From Macrococcus sp. 19Msa1099 (lineage in GTDB: Bacteria; Bacillota; Bacilli; Staphylococcales; Staphylococcaceae), in assembly GCA_019357535.2 (NCBI GenBank), contig CP079955.1:1-64000 (forward strand): a stretch of DNA of 64,000 nt, in the 5' to 3' direction. The position numbers were made by a program, and so were the translations under genes. Within the stretch, counting starts at the first letter, position 1; every line of letters starts with the position of its first letter. Shown here one piece after another: positions 33,779-41,868 of the stretch. Under the pieces are notes generated by a model. It did not search any database and was not told the origin of the DNA. It saw only the letters and a program-made list of their open reading frames with translations.

Positions 33779-34363
33779 ATGAGTGAGTTATTAAATGTTT
33801 ATTATAAAAATAGAAAATTAAAAGGTGTTGATAGTAGACAGAAAGTACATCAACAAGGCGAGTGGCATGAAACGTTTCAATGTATATTTATACAAGGTGA
33901 TAATATATTTCTTCAAAAAAGAAGTTCTAATGTGAAAGATTATAAAGGTATGATTGATGTAACGGTTGGAGGACACCTATTGAATGATGAAACAGTTGAT
34001 AATGGTACGCGTGAAATCGAAGAGGAGATGGGTATTCAAGTAGGTTTTGAAAGTTTAAGTTTTTTATGTACACTTCCTGAGGAGATGACTTCAGATAATA
34101 TAATCGATAGAGAATTTATTAATATATATACTCTAGAGGTGTCAGAAGAGGATGTAAATAGTATTCACCACGACACAGAAGTAGACTATTTATTAAAGAT
34201 AAACTTGGAAGACTTCTATAATTTCTGTATAAATAACACTGAAAATTGCAAAGGATATACAGTTATTAGCGATGAAGAGATTACTTTTACAAATAATGAT
34301 TTTCTACCATATAGCAATGCATACTTTATGTGTATTGGTGCATTGTTATACCATAAAAAGTAA
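33779..34363 (+). CDS. Nudix hydrolase
   Basis: This 194-aa protein has a complete Nudix box from about residue 64: G-H-L-x5-E-T-x5-G-T-R-E-x2-E-E-M-G-I, supplying the metal-binding glutamates. Flanking features (QKVHQQGEWHETFQCIFI, LQKRSSNVKDYKGMIDVT) resemble the isopentenyl-diphosphate isomerase-like or Nudix subgroup annotated YfcD. The substrate is probably a nucleoside diphosphate derivative but cannot be named. GGGTGG precedes ATG 33779. It stands alone, with a shared hairpin downstream. Confidence 0.85.
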   Translation: MSELLNVYYKNRKLKGVDSRQKVHQQGEWHETFQCIFIQGDNIFLQKRSSNVKDYKGMIDVTVGGHLLNDETVDNGTREIEEEMGIQVGFESLSFLCTLPEEMTSDNIIDREFINIYTLEVSEEDVNSIHHDTEVDYLLKINLEDFYNFCINNTENCKGYTVISDEEITFTNNDFLPYSNAYFMCIGALLYHKK

Positions 34364-34416
34364 GTGAGAATGAAATCCTTAAAGTTATCATAAATGATGT
34401 GATTTTTCTTAACAAT

Positions 34417-34455
34417 AAAACGCCTCTCTATAATTATAGAGAGATGTTTTAATAT
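34417..34455. terminator. Bidirectional terminator (Nudix gene / hxlB)
   Basis: Stem AAAACGCCTCTCTATAA / TTATAGAGAGATGTTTT (34417-34433, 34434-34450) has one mismatch and one wobble pair. Confidence 0.75.
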
Positions 34456-34470
34456 TATTTCAAATTATTA

Positions 34471-35019
34471 TTACTCTAAGTTTGCATGATTATTCTGCAT
34501 TGTTTCTTCATCAACATTTAGGGATTCTTGAATCGTTAACACGATACTGTCTAAATAGATTTGACTGCTTTGCTCAAAGAGACTCCCTAAAGGTTGTTTT
34601 GAACCTTCTGCATCGTATTTTGTACCAGCAGGTAATACGATGGTTAAGTCTGCAATATCAGCAATTGGTGATTCGTCTTTTGTTGATAATAATAATACAT
34701 ATGCTTCATTATCTTTCGCTGTTTGTGCGAGCAATTTTAAATGAGCTGTAGATCCTGAACCTGATGCTATAACAAAGACATCATTTTTCTGGATTGATGG
34801 TGTAGTTGTTTCACCCACGACATAAGCTTTTTTGCCTAATTGATTTAATCTCATGGCAAAGCTCTTAATGACAAGACCTGAACGGCCTTTACCAGCTACA
34901 AATATTGATGATGCATCCATAAGATCTTTTGAAAATTTCTCTGATTCTGCTACATCAACATTTGACAATGTCTGCTTTATTTCATTTAAAATTAATTCAA
35001 AGTGATTATGCATGTGCAT
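34471..35019 (-). CDS. hxlB: 6-phospho-3-hexuloisomerase
   Basis: HxlB isomerises 3-hexulose-6-phosphate to fructose-6-phosphate, the second step of formaldehyde fixation by the ribulose monophosphate pathway. The protein is about 182 aa with a SIS domain: FVAGKGRSGLVIKSFAMRLNQLG and VIASGSGSTAHLKLLAQTAK, then the C-terminal SLFEQSSQIYLDS. Start is uncertain between ATG 35019 and ATG 35013; both overlap the 3' end of hxlA, so it is translationally coupled to it. The pair detoxifies formaldehyde; methanol growth is not implied. Confidence 0.9.
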   Translation of the reverse strand: MHMHNHFELILNEIKQTLSNVDVAESEKFSKDLMDASSIFVAGKGRSGLVIKSFAMRLNQLGKKAYVVGETTTPSIQKNDVFVIASGSGSTAHLKLLAQTAKDNEAYVLLLSTKDESPIADIADLTIVLPAGTKYDAEGSKQPLGSLFEQSSQIYLDSIVLTIQESLNVDEETMQNNHANLE

Positions 35020-35641
35020 CAACGATTTCACGACATTTTTTAGCAGCAGCTTTTGGATCATCAGCATTTGCGATACCGCCACCTACGATAATTAGGTCAG
35101 GTTTTTCGGCTGCTACTGTTTCGATTGTATCAGGTTTAATACCTCCAGCTACAGCTACTTTAGAATTTGAAATCACTGATTTCACAGTACGTAAACTTTC
35201 TAAAGGTGATACACCTTCAGCTTGTAAATCATATCCAGTGTGAACTGCGATATAATCAGCACCCATTTTATCTAATTCAGCTGCGCGCTGTTCTAAATTT
35301 TGAACTGCGATCATATCAACTAATAGTTCTTTACCGTGTTTGTGTGCTTCTTCAATAGCGCTTTTGATTGAAGCATCTTCAGCCACTCCTAAGATTGTTA
35401 CGATATCAGCACCAAACTTTATCGCTTGGCTTACTTCATATCCAGCAGCATCCATAATTTTTAAGTCTGCTAATACTTGTGTGTTATTAACTGATTTACT
35501 CATATGTTCAACGGCAGATAGCCCTTCGTTTATAACAATAGGTGTTCCAATTTCTACGATATCAATATATTCTTCTACTTCTTGTGCTAGCTTCGCTGCC
35601 TCTACTTGATCTAATAAATCGATTGCTAATTGTAATTTCAT
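35006..35641 (-). CDS. hxlA: 3-hexulose-6-phosphate synthase
   Basis: HxlA condenses formaldehyde with ribulose-5-phosphate. The 211-aa single-domain TIM barrel of the OMP-decarboxylase superfamily has the catalytic strand motif LADLKIMDAAGYE, the KFGADIVTILG segment and the phosphate-binding AVAGGIKPDTIE. The start ATG follows GAGAGGGGAAA. It is divergent from hxlR, the usual formaldehyde-responsive activator. With hxlB it forms a two-gene operon. Confidence 0.94.
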   Translation of the reverse strand: MKLQLAIDLLDQVEAAKLAQEVEEYIDIVEIGTPIVINEGLSAVEHMSKSVNNTQVLADLKIMDAAGYEVSQAIKFGADIVTILGVAEDASIKSAIEEAHKHGKELLVDMIAVQNLEQRAAELDKMGADYIAVHTGYDLQAEGVSPLESLRTVKSVISNSKVAVAGGIKPDTIETVAAEKPDLIIVGGGIANADDPKAAAKKCREIVDAHA

Positions 35642-35673
35642 AATAATTTCCCCTCTCTATCTTTTATGTACCC

Positions 35674-35720
35674 ATTATGGTATTATTTAAACAAAAAAAC
35701 AATACTGACATTTTAGTCAC
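35674..35720 (-). promoter_or_regulatory. hxlAB promoter and possible HxlR operator
   Basis: On the minus strand TTGTTT (35697-35702), 17 bp and CATAAT (35674-35679) precede hxlA. Immediately upstream of the -35 is the palindrome TGAC-N6-GTCA (35706-35719), placed as expected for an activator such as HxlR. The assignment is by position only. Confidence 0.4.
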
Positions 35721-35743
35721 TATAAATAAATGGAGGGTTTAAA

Positions 35744-36103
35744 TTGTTAATTGAATATAATAATAAAGAATTTTATACATCGAAAGATTTGGCGTTATCT
35801 GTAATTGGAGGTAGATGGAAAATTGCAATCATCTATCATCTTTTGCATGAGGACAGATTAAGATTAAGTGAGTTACAAAATAAACTTCCTGATATCAATC
35901 AGCGTATGTTAATCAGACAACTTCGCGAGCTGGAACAAGACAAAATCATTGAAAGAACAGTGTACCCAGTAGTGCCTCCTAAGGTAGATTACAAATTGAC
36001 AGAAATAGGGTTGAAACTTGATGGAGTAGTTTTTTCGATTTGTAATTGGGGAGATGAGTTTTTGCAGGTGATTAAAGGTGATAATCATAATAAGATAACA
36101 TAG
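35744..36103 (+). CDS. hxlR: HxlR-family transcriptional regulator
   Basis: This 119-aa winged-helix protein has the HxlR core: SVIGGRWKIAIIYHLL, then RLRLSELQNKLPDINQRMLIRQLRELE and the wing VPPKVDYKLTEIG. It starts at TTG 35744, with GGAGGG 7-12 bases upstream. Divergent placement next to hxlAB strongly suggests that it activates the operon in response to formaldehyde, as in B. subtilis. No sensing cysteine is near the start; a single Cys lies near residue 107 (SICNWGDE). Confidence 0.9.
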   Translation: MLIEYNNKEFYTSKDLALSVIGGRWKIAIIYHLLHEDRLRLSELQNKLPDINQRMLIRQLRELEQDKIIERTVYPVVPPKVDYKLTEIGLKLDGVVFSICNWGDEFLQVIKGDNHNKIT

Positions 36104-36468
36104 TGCTGCGTCGTTTAAAGATTTCTCGGAATTATAGTATAACTGGATAGGCATTAGGTATATATCGTATATGTATTTTTGAAATCAATTGTAGCAATCT
36201 ATATAAGAAAAGAAGTAAGATGGAAAGATCGTAATATAAAACTAAAAAAACTGAAGCTAGGTTTTCAAAAAGAGTGAAATATATCAATTTATTGAACTCA
36301 TATTCAAAATTTATTTTATAGCACAATTAAATAGTAGATAAAGTACGAATAGATTTATTTATTGCAGAAAAATATAATCAAACTAACATTAATTCAATAA
36401 TAATTAAAAAGAGAATGAAGATGAAATTATTCATCTTCATTCTCTTTAAATATGTTTAGCAATGTCTA
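36104..36468. other. Intergenic region between hxlR and the surface-protein gene
   Basis: This 365-bp A/T-rich stretch contains the terminator of the convergent surface-protein gene (36408-36447). I saw no supported reading frame, RNA gene or repeat in the rest; a 64-codon minus frame at 36132-36326 lacks a ribosome site and looks random. Confidence 0.6.
36405..36450 (-). terminator. Terminator of the surface-protein gene
   Basis: A perfect 18-bp stem AAAGAGAATGAAGATGAA / TTCATCTTCATTCTCTTT (36408-36425, 36430-36447) lies 20 bp past the stop, with a T-rich tail on the minus strand. Confidence 0.88.
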
Positions 36469-37779
36469 TTATTTAAAACGTCTTGAGAATGCTAATAAGC
36501 TTAATCCGATAGCAGAGAAAAGTCCACCGAATAAAGTAGCGTTATTTGATTCTCCTGTATCAGGTAAGGTTTTAACATTTGTAGTTTGAGCAGCTTCAGT
36601 TTGAGCAGCTTCAGTTTGAGCAGCTTCAGTTTGAGCAGCTTCAGTTTGAGCAGCTTCAGTTTGAGCAGCTTCAGTTTGAGCAGCTTCAGTTTGAGCAGCT
36701 TCAGTTTGAACAGCTTCAGTTTGAACGGCTTCAGTTTGAACAGCTTCAGTTTGAACGGCTTCAGTTTGAACAGCTTCAGTTTGAACGGCTTCAGTTTGAA
36801 CAGCTTCAGTTTGAACGGCTTCAGTTTGAACGGTTTCAGTTTGAACAGCTTCAGTTTGAGTGCCTTCAGTTTGAGTGCCTTCAGTTTGAGAATTTAAAGC
36901 TTCATTAGCAGCATTTTCCCAAGCATCAGCGTGAGCATCTTCAGCGTCTTTACCTTCTTGAGCAGTAGGTGTATCAGTTTGAGGACTTAAAGCTTCATTA
37001 GCAGCATTTTCCCAAGCATCAGCGTGAGCATCTTCAGCGTCTTTACCTTCTTGAGCAGTAGGTGTATCAGTTTGAGGACTTAAAGCTTCGTTAGCAGCAT
37101 TTTCCCAAGCATCAGCGTGAGCATCTTCAGCGTCTTTACCTTCTTGAGCAGTAGGTGTATCAGTTTGAGGACTTAAAGCTTCGTTAGCAGCATTTTCCCA
37201 AGCATCAGCCTGAGCGTCTTCAGCGTCTTTACCTTCTTGAGCAGTAGGTGTATCAGTTTGAGGATTTAAAGCTTCGTTAGCAGCATTTTCCCAAGCATCA
37301 GCCTGAGCGTCTTCAGCGTCTTTACCTTCTTGAGCAGTAGGTGTATCAGTTTGAGGATTTAAAGCTTCGTTAGCAGCATTTTCCCAAGCATCAGCCTGAG
37401 CGTCTTCAGCGTCTTTACCTTCTTGAGCAGTAGGTGTATCAGTTTGAGGATTTAAAGCTTCGTTAGCAGCATTTTCCCAAGCATCAGCCTGAGCGTCTTC
37501 AGCGTCTTTACCTTCTTGAGCAGTAGGTGTATCAGTTTGAGGATTTAAAGCTTCGTTAGCAGCATTTTCCCAAGCATCAGCCTGAGCGTTTTCAGCAGCA
37601 GCACTCCATTGATCAGCTTGATAAGCTTCGACAGCGTCAGCTTGATAAGCACTTTGTGTAGAATCGTCAAGTCCTTGAGTTTCAGCAGCATCAGCTGGTG
37701 CGCCGAGCCCAAGCATTAAAGTAGCGGTTGTTGCAGCAACACCAAAAGCAAGTTTTTGATTGTAAGTCGTTTTTTTCAT
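36469..37779 (-). CDS. LPXTG-anchored surface protein made of two tandem-repeat arrays
   Basis: This 436-aa sortase substrate is of unknown function. A signal peptide (MKKTTYNQKL start, hydrophobic core to about residue 28, cleavage near ADA-A at 29-32) lacks a YSIRK motif. A short linker follows. Seven 31-residue repeats (65-281) then appear, each starting A[QH]ADAWENAANEAL with a QTDTPTAQEGKDAED tail, plus a partial eighth. About twenty 5-residue repeats of [AGT][VAT]QTE type follow (297-398). The sorting signal is LPDTG (405-409), a hydrophobic helix and RRFK. The ATG at 37779 follows GGAGG. The composition (Ala, Glu, Gln, Asp, Thr) is acidic and low-complexity. No adhesin domain is recognised; the first array may be helical and the second a wall-spanning stalk. 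Confidence 0.9.
   Translation of the reverse strand: MKKTTYNQKLAFGVAATTATLMLGLGAPADAAETQGLDDSTQSAYQADAVEAYQADQWSAAAENAQADAWENAANEALNPQTDTPTAQEGKDAEDAQADAWENAANEALNPQTDTPTAQEGKDAEDAQADAWENAANEALNPQTDTPTAQEGKDAEDAQADAWENAANEALNPQTDTPTAQEGKDAEDAQADAWENAANEALSPQTDTPTAQEGKDAEDAHADAWENAANEALSPQTDTPTAQEGKDAEDAHADAWENAANEALSPQTDTPTAQEGKDAEDAHADAWENAANEALNSQTEGTQTEGTQTEAVQTETVQTEAVQTEAVQTEAVQTEAVQTEAVQTEAVQTEAVQTEAVQTEAAQTEAAQTEAAQTEAAQTEAAQTEAAQTEAAQTEAAQTTNVKTLPDTGESNNATLFGGLFSAIGLSLLAFSRRFK
36586..36891 (-). repeat. 15-bp tandem repeats (coding, about 20 units)
   Basis: This region of the surface-protein gene consists of nearly identical 15-bp units encoding AVQTE or AAQTE. The AAQTE units form a homogeneous block at the 3' side and the AVQTE units the other block, with two GTQTE and one TVQTE at the proximal edge. 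Blockwise homogeneity suggests recent slippage expansion. Confidence 0.95.
36937..37587 (-). repeat. 93-bp tandem repeats (coding, seven full units)
   Basis: Seven consecutive 93-bp units encode the 31-residue repeat; a partial eighth extends to about 36892. Units 1-4 (from the N-terminus) carry the LNPQTD variant, units 5-7 LSPQTD. From unit 6 onward the first residues change from AQAD to AHAD, giving a gradient of variants along the array. Confidence 0.95.
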
Positions 37780-38060
37780 ATTATTATCCTCCATTTAGTG
37801 AAATTTTAAATCTACAGAAATTATATATTAAGTAAAAAAAAAATCTACACATTTATGGAAATTATCAAAATATTATCAAATATATTATAAATGATAAAAT
37901 AACCTTATATTTATTTACATATAAGGTCCAAAGCATAAGTGCATTATTCATTATTATTCTTTAAAACATGCTCGGTTCTGTTAATCATAGATATTATCAA
38001 TATCTATAAATGACTTTAACTTAAATTAGCACCAACAGTTGTAAGATATTAATATCCTTT

Positions 38061-38356
38061 TCACTCAGTCATATACCAGAAGGCTTCAGAGCCTTTCGTC
38101 ATTCGTGCACTAAATGGATAGATAAATAGATCAGACTTTCCAATCAAAGGTTCTATTTCTCTCTTCCAGCGTTCAGTATTACCAACTATTTCTTGATATG
38201 TACTGTTAGTAAAGTTGATATGACCATAGGAATGACTTACAAAGATCCATCCGTTACGTTTTAGGCATCTACAACCTTCGTTGCTTGTGCTCCGTATCTT
38301 TTCAACACCTTACTTTTTAGATTATTTGTTCGGTATCCTAATATTCTTTCGAACAT
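38061..38356 (-). pseudogene. Polysaccharide deacetylase fragment (frameshifted)
   Basis: Reading the minus strand from 38356, FERILGYRTNN...YGAQATKVVDA runs into a stop. A one-base shift near 38270 restores LKRNGWIFVSHSYGHINF and a segment ending IYPFSARMTKGSEAFWYM before TGA at 38061. HSYGHINF and the W-K-x3-EP-LIG block match the polysaccharide deacetylase-type family in Firmicutes (S/T-H-x-x-x-H metal motif). The N-terminal half is missing; a decayed IS3-type sequence abuts it. It is a remnant, not a functional gene. Confidence 0.65.
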
Positions 38357-38830
38357 ACATCGAAAATTACGGATAGATATAGCTTAGTTCCATTTTAATG
38401 TTGAATTGTGTCACATCAGTAAGTATTTTTGATATGGTCGATTTGTTATGAATCTAAGATTCAATTTATTCTTGGCAGTTTTACCAACTTTCCCTTTGTA
38501 TGAATTATATGTTCTATATTATTTTTCATATTTTCAGAGACACGACCTTTTTGTTTTGATTCTAAATCTAGAATAACATATTGATTATATTTCATCTGTT
38601 GAATATCTCTTTCTTGTCATACACGAAACTAGACCCTCAATAGGTATCAAATGATAAACCCGTGTTCTTAATAATGAATATTGACTATCATATATACTAC
38701 TCAATGAATTATAGCCAATTTTTCTTTCTTTATATTCTTTGATAATTTTCAATTTAAAATCAAGTTCATGCTTTTTATTCAAAATAAACACCCCTAAAGT
38801 TAAATTTTAAGATTTAACTTTAAGGGTGCA
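38357..38830 (-). mobile_element. Decayed IS3-family element (IS150-like) remnant
   Basis: On the minus strand an orfA-like start (38791 to 38585: KHELDFKLKIIKEYKERKIGY) resembles the helix-turn-helix of IS3/IS150 OrfA and is frame-broken after about 50 residues. Further on, GKVGKTAKNKLN and RPYQKILTDVTQFNIK match the N-terminal part of the OrfB integrase, just before its catalytic core, split by frame changes. The outer end carries the palindrome CTAAAGTTAAA/TTTAACTTTAAG and terminal TGCACCC (38824-38830). The catalytic DDE region is gone, so the element is inactive. Confidence 0.7.
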
Positions 38831-39025
38831 CTTCATTTCTATAAGTCTTTTGCATTTTTTCATACTTTCAGGGTATAAAATCTTGAATAAGAAAGATGGC
38901 TGTTTTCTTTTAGGATTGGTTACTTAACTTATAAAATTTAGTCAATAAATCCTTTAGTATAAATGTACTATATATAAGTACTAGAAAGATTAAAAGTAGA
39001 TTACTATTATGATAGGAGTTTTGCT

Positions 39026-39418
39026 ATGTTATTTAAAGGGATAGTTTCAGGATTAGCATTATACATTGTATTAGTGGCACTAGATATCCTATTTAAGACG
39101 AATACCGAGCGATTGCTATTGAATATCGATTTTATAACGGGTCAAGCGACCTCGCCGTTTTTACTGGAGGTCACATTACATCTGCTCGTAAGTATTATAT
39201 TATATTTTAGTTTATCGCGATTGTTTCGTTATAAGGGTTTGTATATTGCAGCTTATATCGTTTTATTTGTAGTATTTATTGGATTATTCTTTATACTGTC
39301 ACACCTATCGCTAACAATGCACTATGATCTTACTATAAAGCTGATGTTTGTATGGTTATTAGGTCATACCTTCTATTTATTCATAGTTCATCTAATGATT
39401 AAACATGCTTATAGTTAG
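39026..39418 (+). CDS. Small four-segment membrane protein, function unknown
   Basis: This 130-aa protein has about four hydrophobic segments (roughly residues 4-22, 44-64, 72-92 and 105-127). I do not recognise a family. ATAGGAG lies before ATG 39026. The next gene, a UvrA-like ABC ATPase, starts 40 bp downstream, so the pair may be cotranscribed and the membrane protein might belong to the same resistance or stress function; this is only positional. Confidence 0.6.
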   Translation: MLFKGIVSGLALYIVLVALDILFKTNTERLLLNIDFITGQATSPFLLEVTLHLLVSIILYFSLSRLFRYKGLYIAAYIVLFVVFIGLFFILSHLSLTMHYDLTIKLMFVWLLGHTFYLFIVHLMIKHAYS

Positions 39419-39458
39419 AGTGAAATAGGGTATATTAACAAAAGTGAGGAGTGATTCA

Positions 39459-41720
39459 ATGAAACCTATAAAGATTATTGGAGCAAAGCAGAATAATTTA
39501 AAAGATATATCACTGGAGATACCGAAACACCAGCTGACTGTCTTTACAGGGCGTTCGGGTTCTGGGAAGTCATCGCTAGTATTTAATACGATTGCCGCGG
39601 AGAGTGAGCGACTATTGAATGAAACATATAGTACTTATATACAGAACCAACTCAACCATTATGATAAGCCTGTTGTCGACCGTATTGAGAATTTGCCTGT
39701 ATCAATGGTCATTGGACAAGATAGAATTGGTGGGAATTCAAGATCAACTGTAGGAACAATTTCAGATATCTATTCTGGTGTGAGATTATTGTGGTCACGT
39801 ATTGGACAGCCATTTGTAGGATATTCTATGGACTTTTCTTTTAACAATACGAATGGCATGTGCAAAACGTGTGATGGATTAGGTTATGTAGAAGATATTG
39901 ACTTAAATGAGTTATTACATTTCGATCGTTCATTAAATGAAGATGCGATCAAATTCCCCTCTTTTGCTCCAAATACTTGGCGTGGTAAACGGTATTTAAA
40001 TACGGGATTATTTGACAATGATAAGAAATTGAAAGACTATTCTAAAGAAGAGATGGATACACTTTTGTATCAAGAACCTATTAAATTAAAAAATCCTCCA
40101 TCAAACTGGCCGAAGACGGCTAAATATGAAGGGTTAATTTATCGATTTAGAAGATCTTTTCTAATCAACGATACATTTGAAAAGAAGAAGTTTATTAAAG
40201 ACGTAAATCGTATCGTCACAAAACAAGTGTGCCCAGATTGCGAAGGTAAACGTCTGAATGACAAGATATTAAGTTGCAAAATAGATGGATTAAATATTGC
40301 TGAATTTTGTGATCTAACAGTAGATGATGAGATTAAGTTTTTGAATAAAATTAATGATGATAAAGCACAGTATATTATTGAACCTTTAGTCAAACAATTA
40401 GAAGCATTAAAACGAATTGGCTTAGGTTATTTGACATTAAGTCGAGAAACGACAACTTTATCAGGGGGAGAGTCTCAAAGGATCAAATTGATTCGTCATT
40501 TAAATAGTCCGCTTACGGATTTAGTCTATATTATTGATGAACCGAGTATTGGTCTACATCCTGAAGATATAGAAAATATTAATCAAATCATGCTTTCAAT
40601 TCGCGATAAAGGTAATACAGTGCTTGTTGTTGAGCATGATCCTGATGTAATTAAGATTGCGGATTATTGTGTTGATATAGGTCCGGGAAGTGGTAAGCGT
40701 GGAGGAGAGATTATATTTACTGGGAAATATAATGAATTACTTAAGAGTAATAGTCCAACAGGTAAGGCGCTATCACAACCACATGCTTTTAAAGAGGAAG
40801 TAAGGGTATCAAATGATTATATAGCACTAAAAAATATTACGAAGAATAACTTAAAAGATGTATCGGTTAATATTCCTGAACATGTGTTAACTGCTGTAAC
40901 AGGTGTTGCAGGTTCAGGTAAAAGTACGTTAATACAAACAGGACTTCGCGAAAGAGAAGATGTAGTTTATATCGATCAGAAACCTGTACATGCGACGAAT
41001 CGTTCAAATCTACTGACCTACCTTGATATCTTTGATGATATTAGAGGATACTATAGCAAAGAGACAGGTCTTAAAAAAGGGATGTTCAGCTACAACTCAG
41101 AAGGTGCATGTCCAAACTGCAATGGAAAAGGCGTAATAAAAACGGAGCTTGCATTTATGTCTGACTTTGTTCAACAATGTGAAGTATGTCATGGTAAACG
41201 TTATCGACCAGAAGTATTGGAAGCAAAAGTAAAAGGATACTCTATCGCAGACATGCTTGAGCTTTCTGTAGAAGAAGCAATCGATTTCTTTCAGATAGAC
41301 AACGTTAATCAAGTGTTGAAGAGTGTAAAGCGTACAGGACTTGACTATATGACCTTAGGACAGTCATTAGATACTTTATCAGGTGGGGAGAGTCAGCGAG
41401 TAAAACTTAGTCGATATATTAACGAGGGTGTGAAAGATAAGATATTTATCTTTGATGAACCTACGACAGGTTTACATGAAGCAGATATAGATAATTTAAA
41501 ACGCATCTTTGATTATTTAATTGATGAAGATAATACGGTGATTGTGATAGAACATAATTTGACAATGATGACTTATGCAGATTGGATTATAGACATTGGA
41601 CCTCGTGCAGGATTAGGCGGAGGTAAAGTACTCTATAGTGGGGTGCCGAAGGAAATTGTCCATGAAGAAACATCATTAACTGGCAAACATTTATTGAAAT
41701 ATATTGATGATAGCAATTAA
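39459..41720 (+). CDS. UvrA-like ABC ATPase (short UvrA paralogue)
   Basis: This 753-aa soluble protein has two ABC ATPase modules of the UvrA type: Walker A GRSGSGKSS near residue 36 and GVAGSGKST in the second half, and two LSGGESQR signatures. The zinc modules have Cys pairs (CKTCDGLGY, CPDCEGKRL, CPNCNGKGV, CEVCHGKRY). It is about 190 residues shorter than housekeeping UvrA and corresponds to the UvrA2/DrrC-like paralogues that lack the full UvrB-binding insertion. Such proteins give tolerance to DNA-binding drugs in some actinobacteria; the role here is unknown. GTGAGGAG precedes ATG 39459. Confidence 0.88.
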   Translation: MKPIKIIGAKQNNLKDISLEIPKHQLTVFTGRSGSGKSSLVFNTIAAESERLLNETYSTYIQNQLNHYDKPVVDRIENLPVSMVIGQDRIGGNSRSTVGTISDIYSGVRLLWSRIGQPFVGYSMDFSFNNTNGMCKTCDGLGYVEDIDLNELLHFDRSLNEDAIKFPSFAPNTWRGKRYLNTGLFDNDKKLKDYSKEEMDTLLYQEPIKLKNPPSNWPKTAKYEGLIYRFRRSFLINDTFEKKKFIKDVNRIVTKQVCPDCEGKRLNDKILSCKIDGLNIAEFCDLTVDDEIKFLNKINDDKAQYIIEPLVKQLEALKRIGLGYLTLSRETTTLSGGESQRIKLIRHLNSPLTDLVYIIDEPSIGLHPEDIENINQIMLSIRDKGNTVLVVEHDPDVIKIADYCVDIGPGSGKRGGEIIFTGKYNELLKSNSPTGKALSQPHAFKEEVRVSNDYIALKNITKNNLKDVSVNIPEHVLTAVTGVAGSGKSTLIQTGLREREDVVYIDQKPVHATNRSNLLTYLDIFDDIRGYYSKETGLKKGMFSYNSEGACPNCNGKGVIKTELAFMSDFVQQCEVCHGKRYRPEVLEAKVKGYSIADMLELSVEEAIDFFQIDNVNQVLKSVKRTGLDYMTLGQSLDTLSGGESQRVKLSRYINEGVKDKIFIFDEPTTGLHEADIDNLKRIFDYLIDEDNTVIVIEHNLTMMTYADWIIDIGPRAGLGGGKVLYSGVPKEIVHEETSLTGKHLLKYIDDSN

Positions 41721-41755
41721 AGCATATTGCACATAGACAGTAAATTTAAGATATA

Positions 41756-41798
41756 AAACAGGCATTGTATAAATAATACAATGCCTGTTTATTTTTTT
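41756..41798. terminator. Bidirectional terminator (UvrA-like gene / NSS transporter)
   Basis: A perfect 15-bp stem AAACAGGCATTGTAT / ATACAATGCCTGTTT (41756-41770, 41776-41790) is followed by ATTTTTTT. Confidence 0.9.
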
Positions 41799-41868
41799 AT
41801 ATTTTAAGCGTTTCTTATTATTCCTCAATCTAGTTGTCATTAAAACACATGAATATAGCACTATGAGA

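Noticed and set aside
36132-36326. 64-codon minus-strand frame in the hxlR downstream region
   Set aside because: There is no ribosome site and a random hydrophobic composition from A/T-rich DNA.
32157-36468. An SCC element after rlmH
   Set aside because: No ccr recombinase, no mec genes and no second att core were seen; the genes resemble ordinary chromosomal neighbours.
36586-36897. 103-codon plus-strand frame of repeated SSFSL
   Set aside because: It is antisense to the 15-bp repeats of the surface protein; no start context.
36586-37600. CRISPR-like direct repeats
   Set aside because: Repeats are contiguous, in frame, lack spacers, and encode a signal-peptide/LPDTG protein; no cas genes are near.
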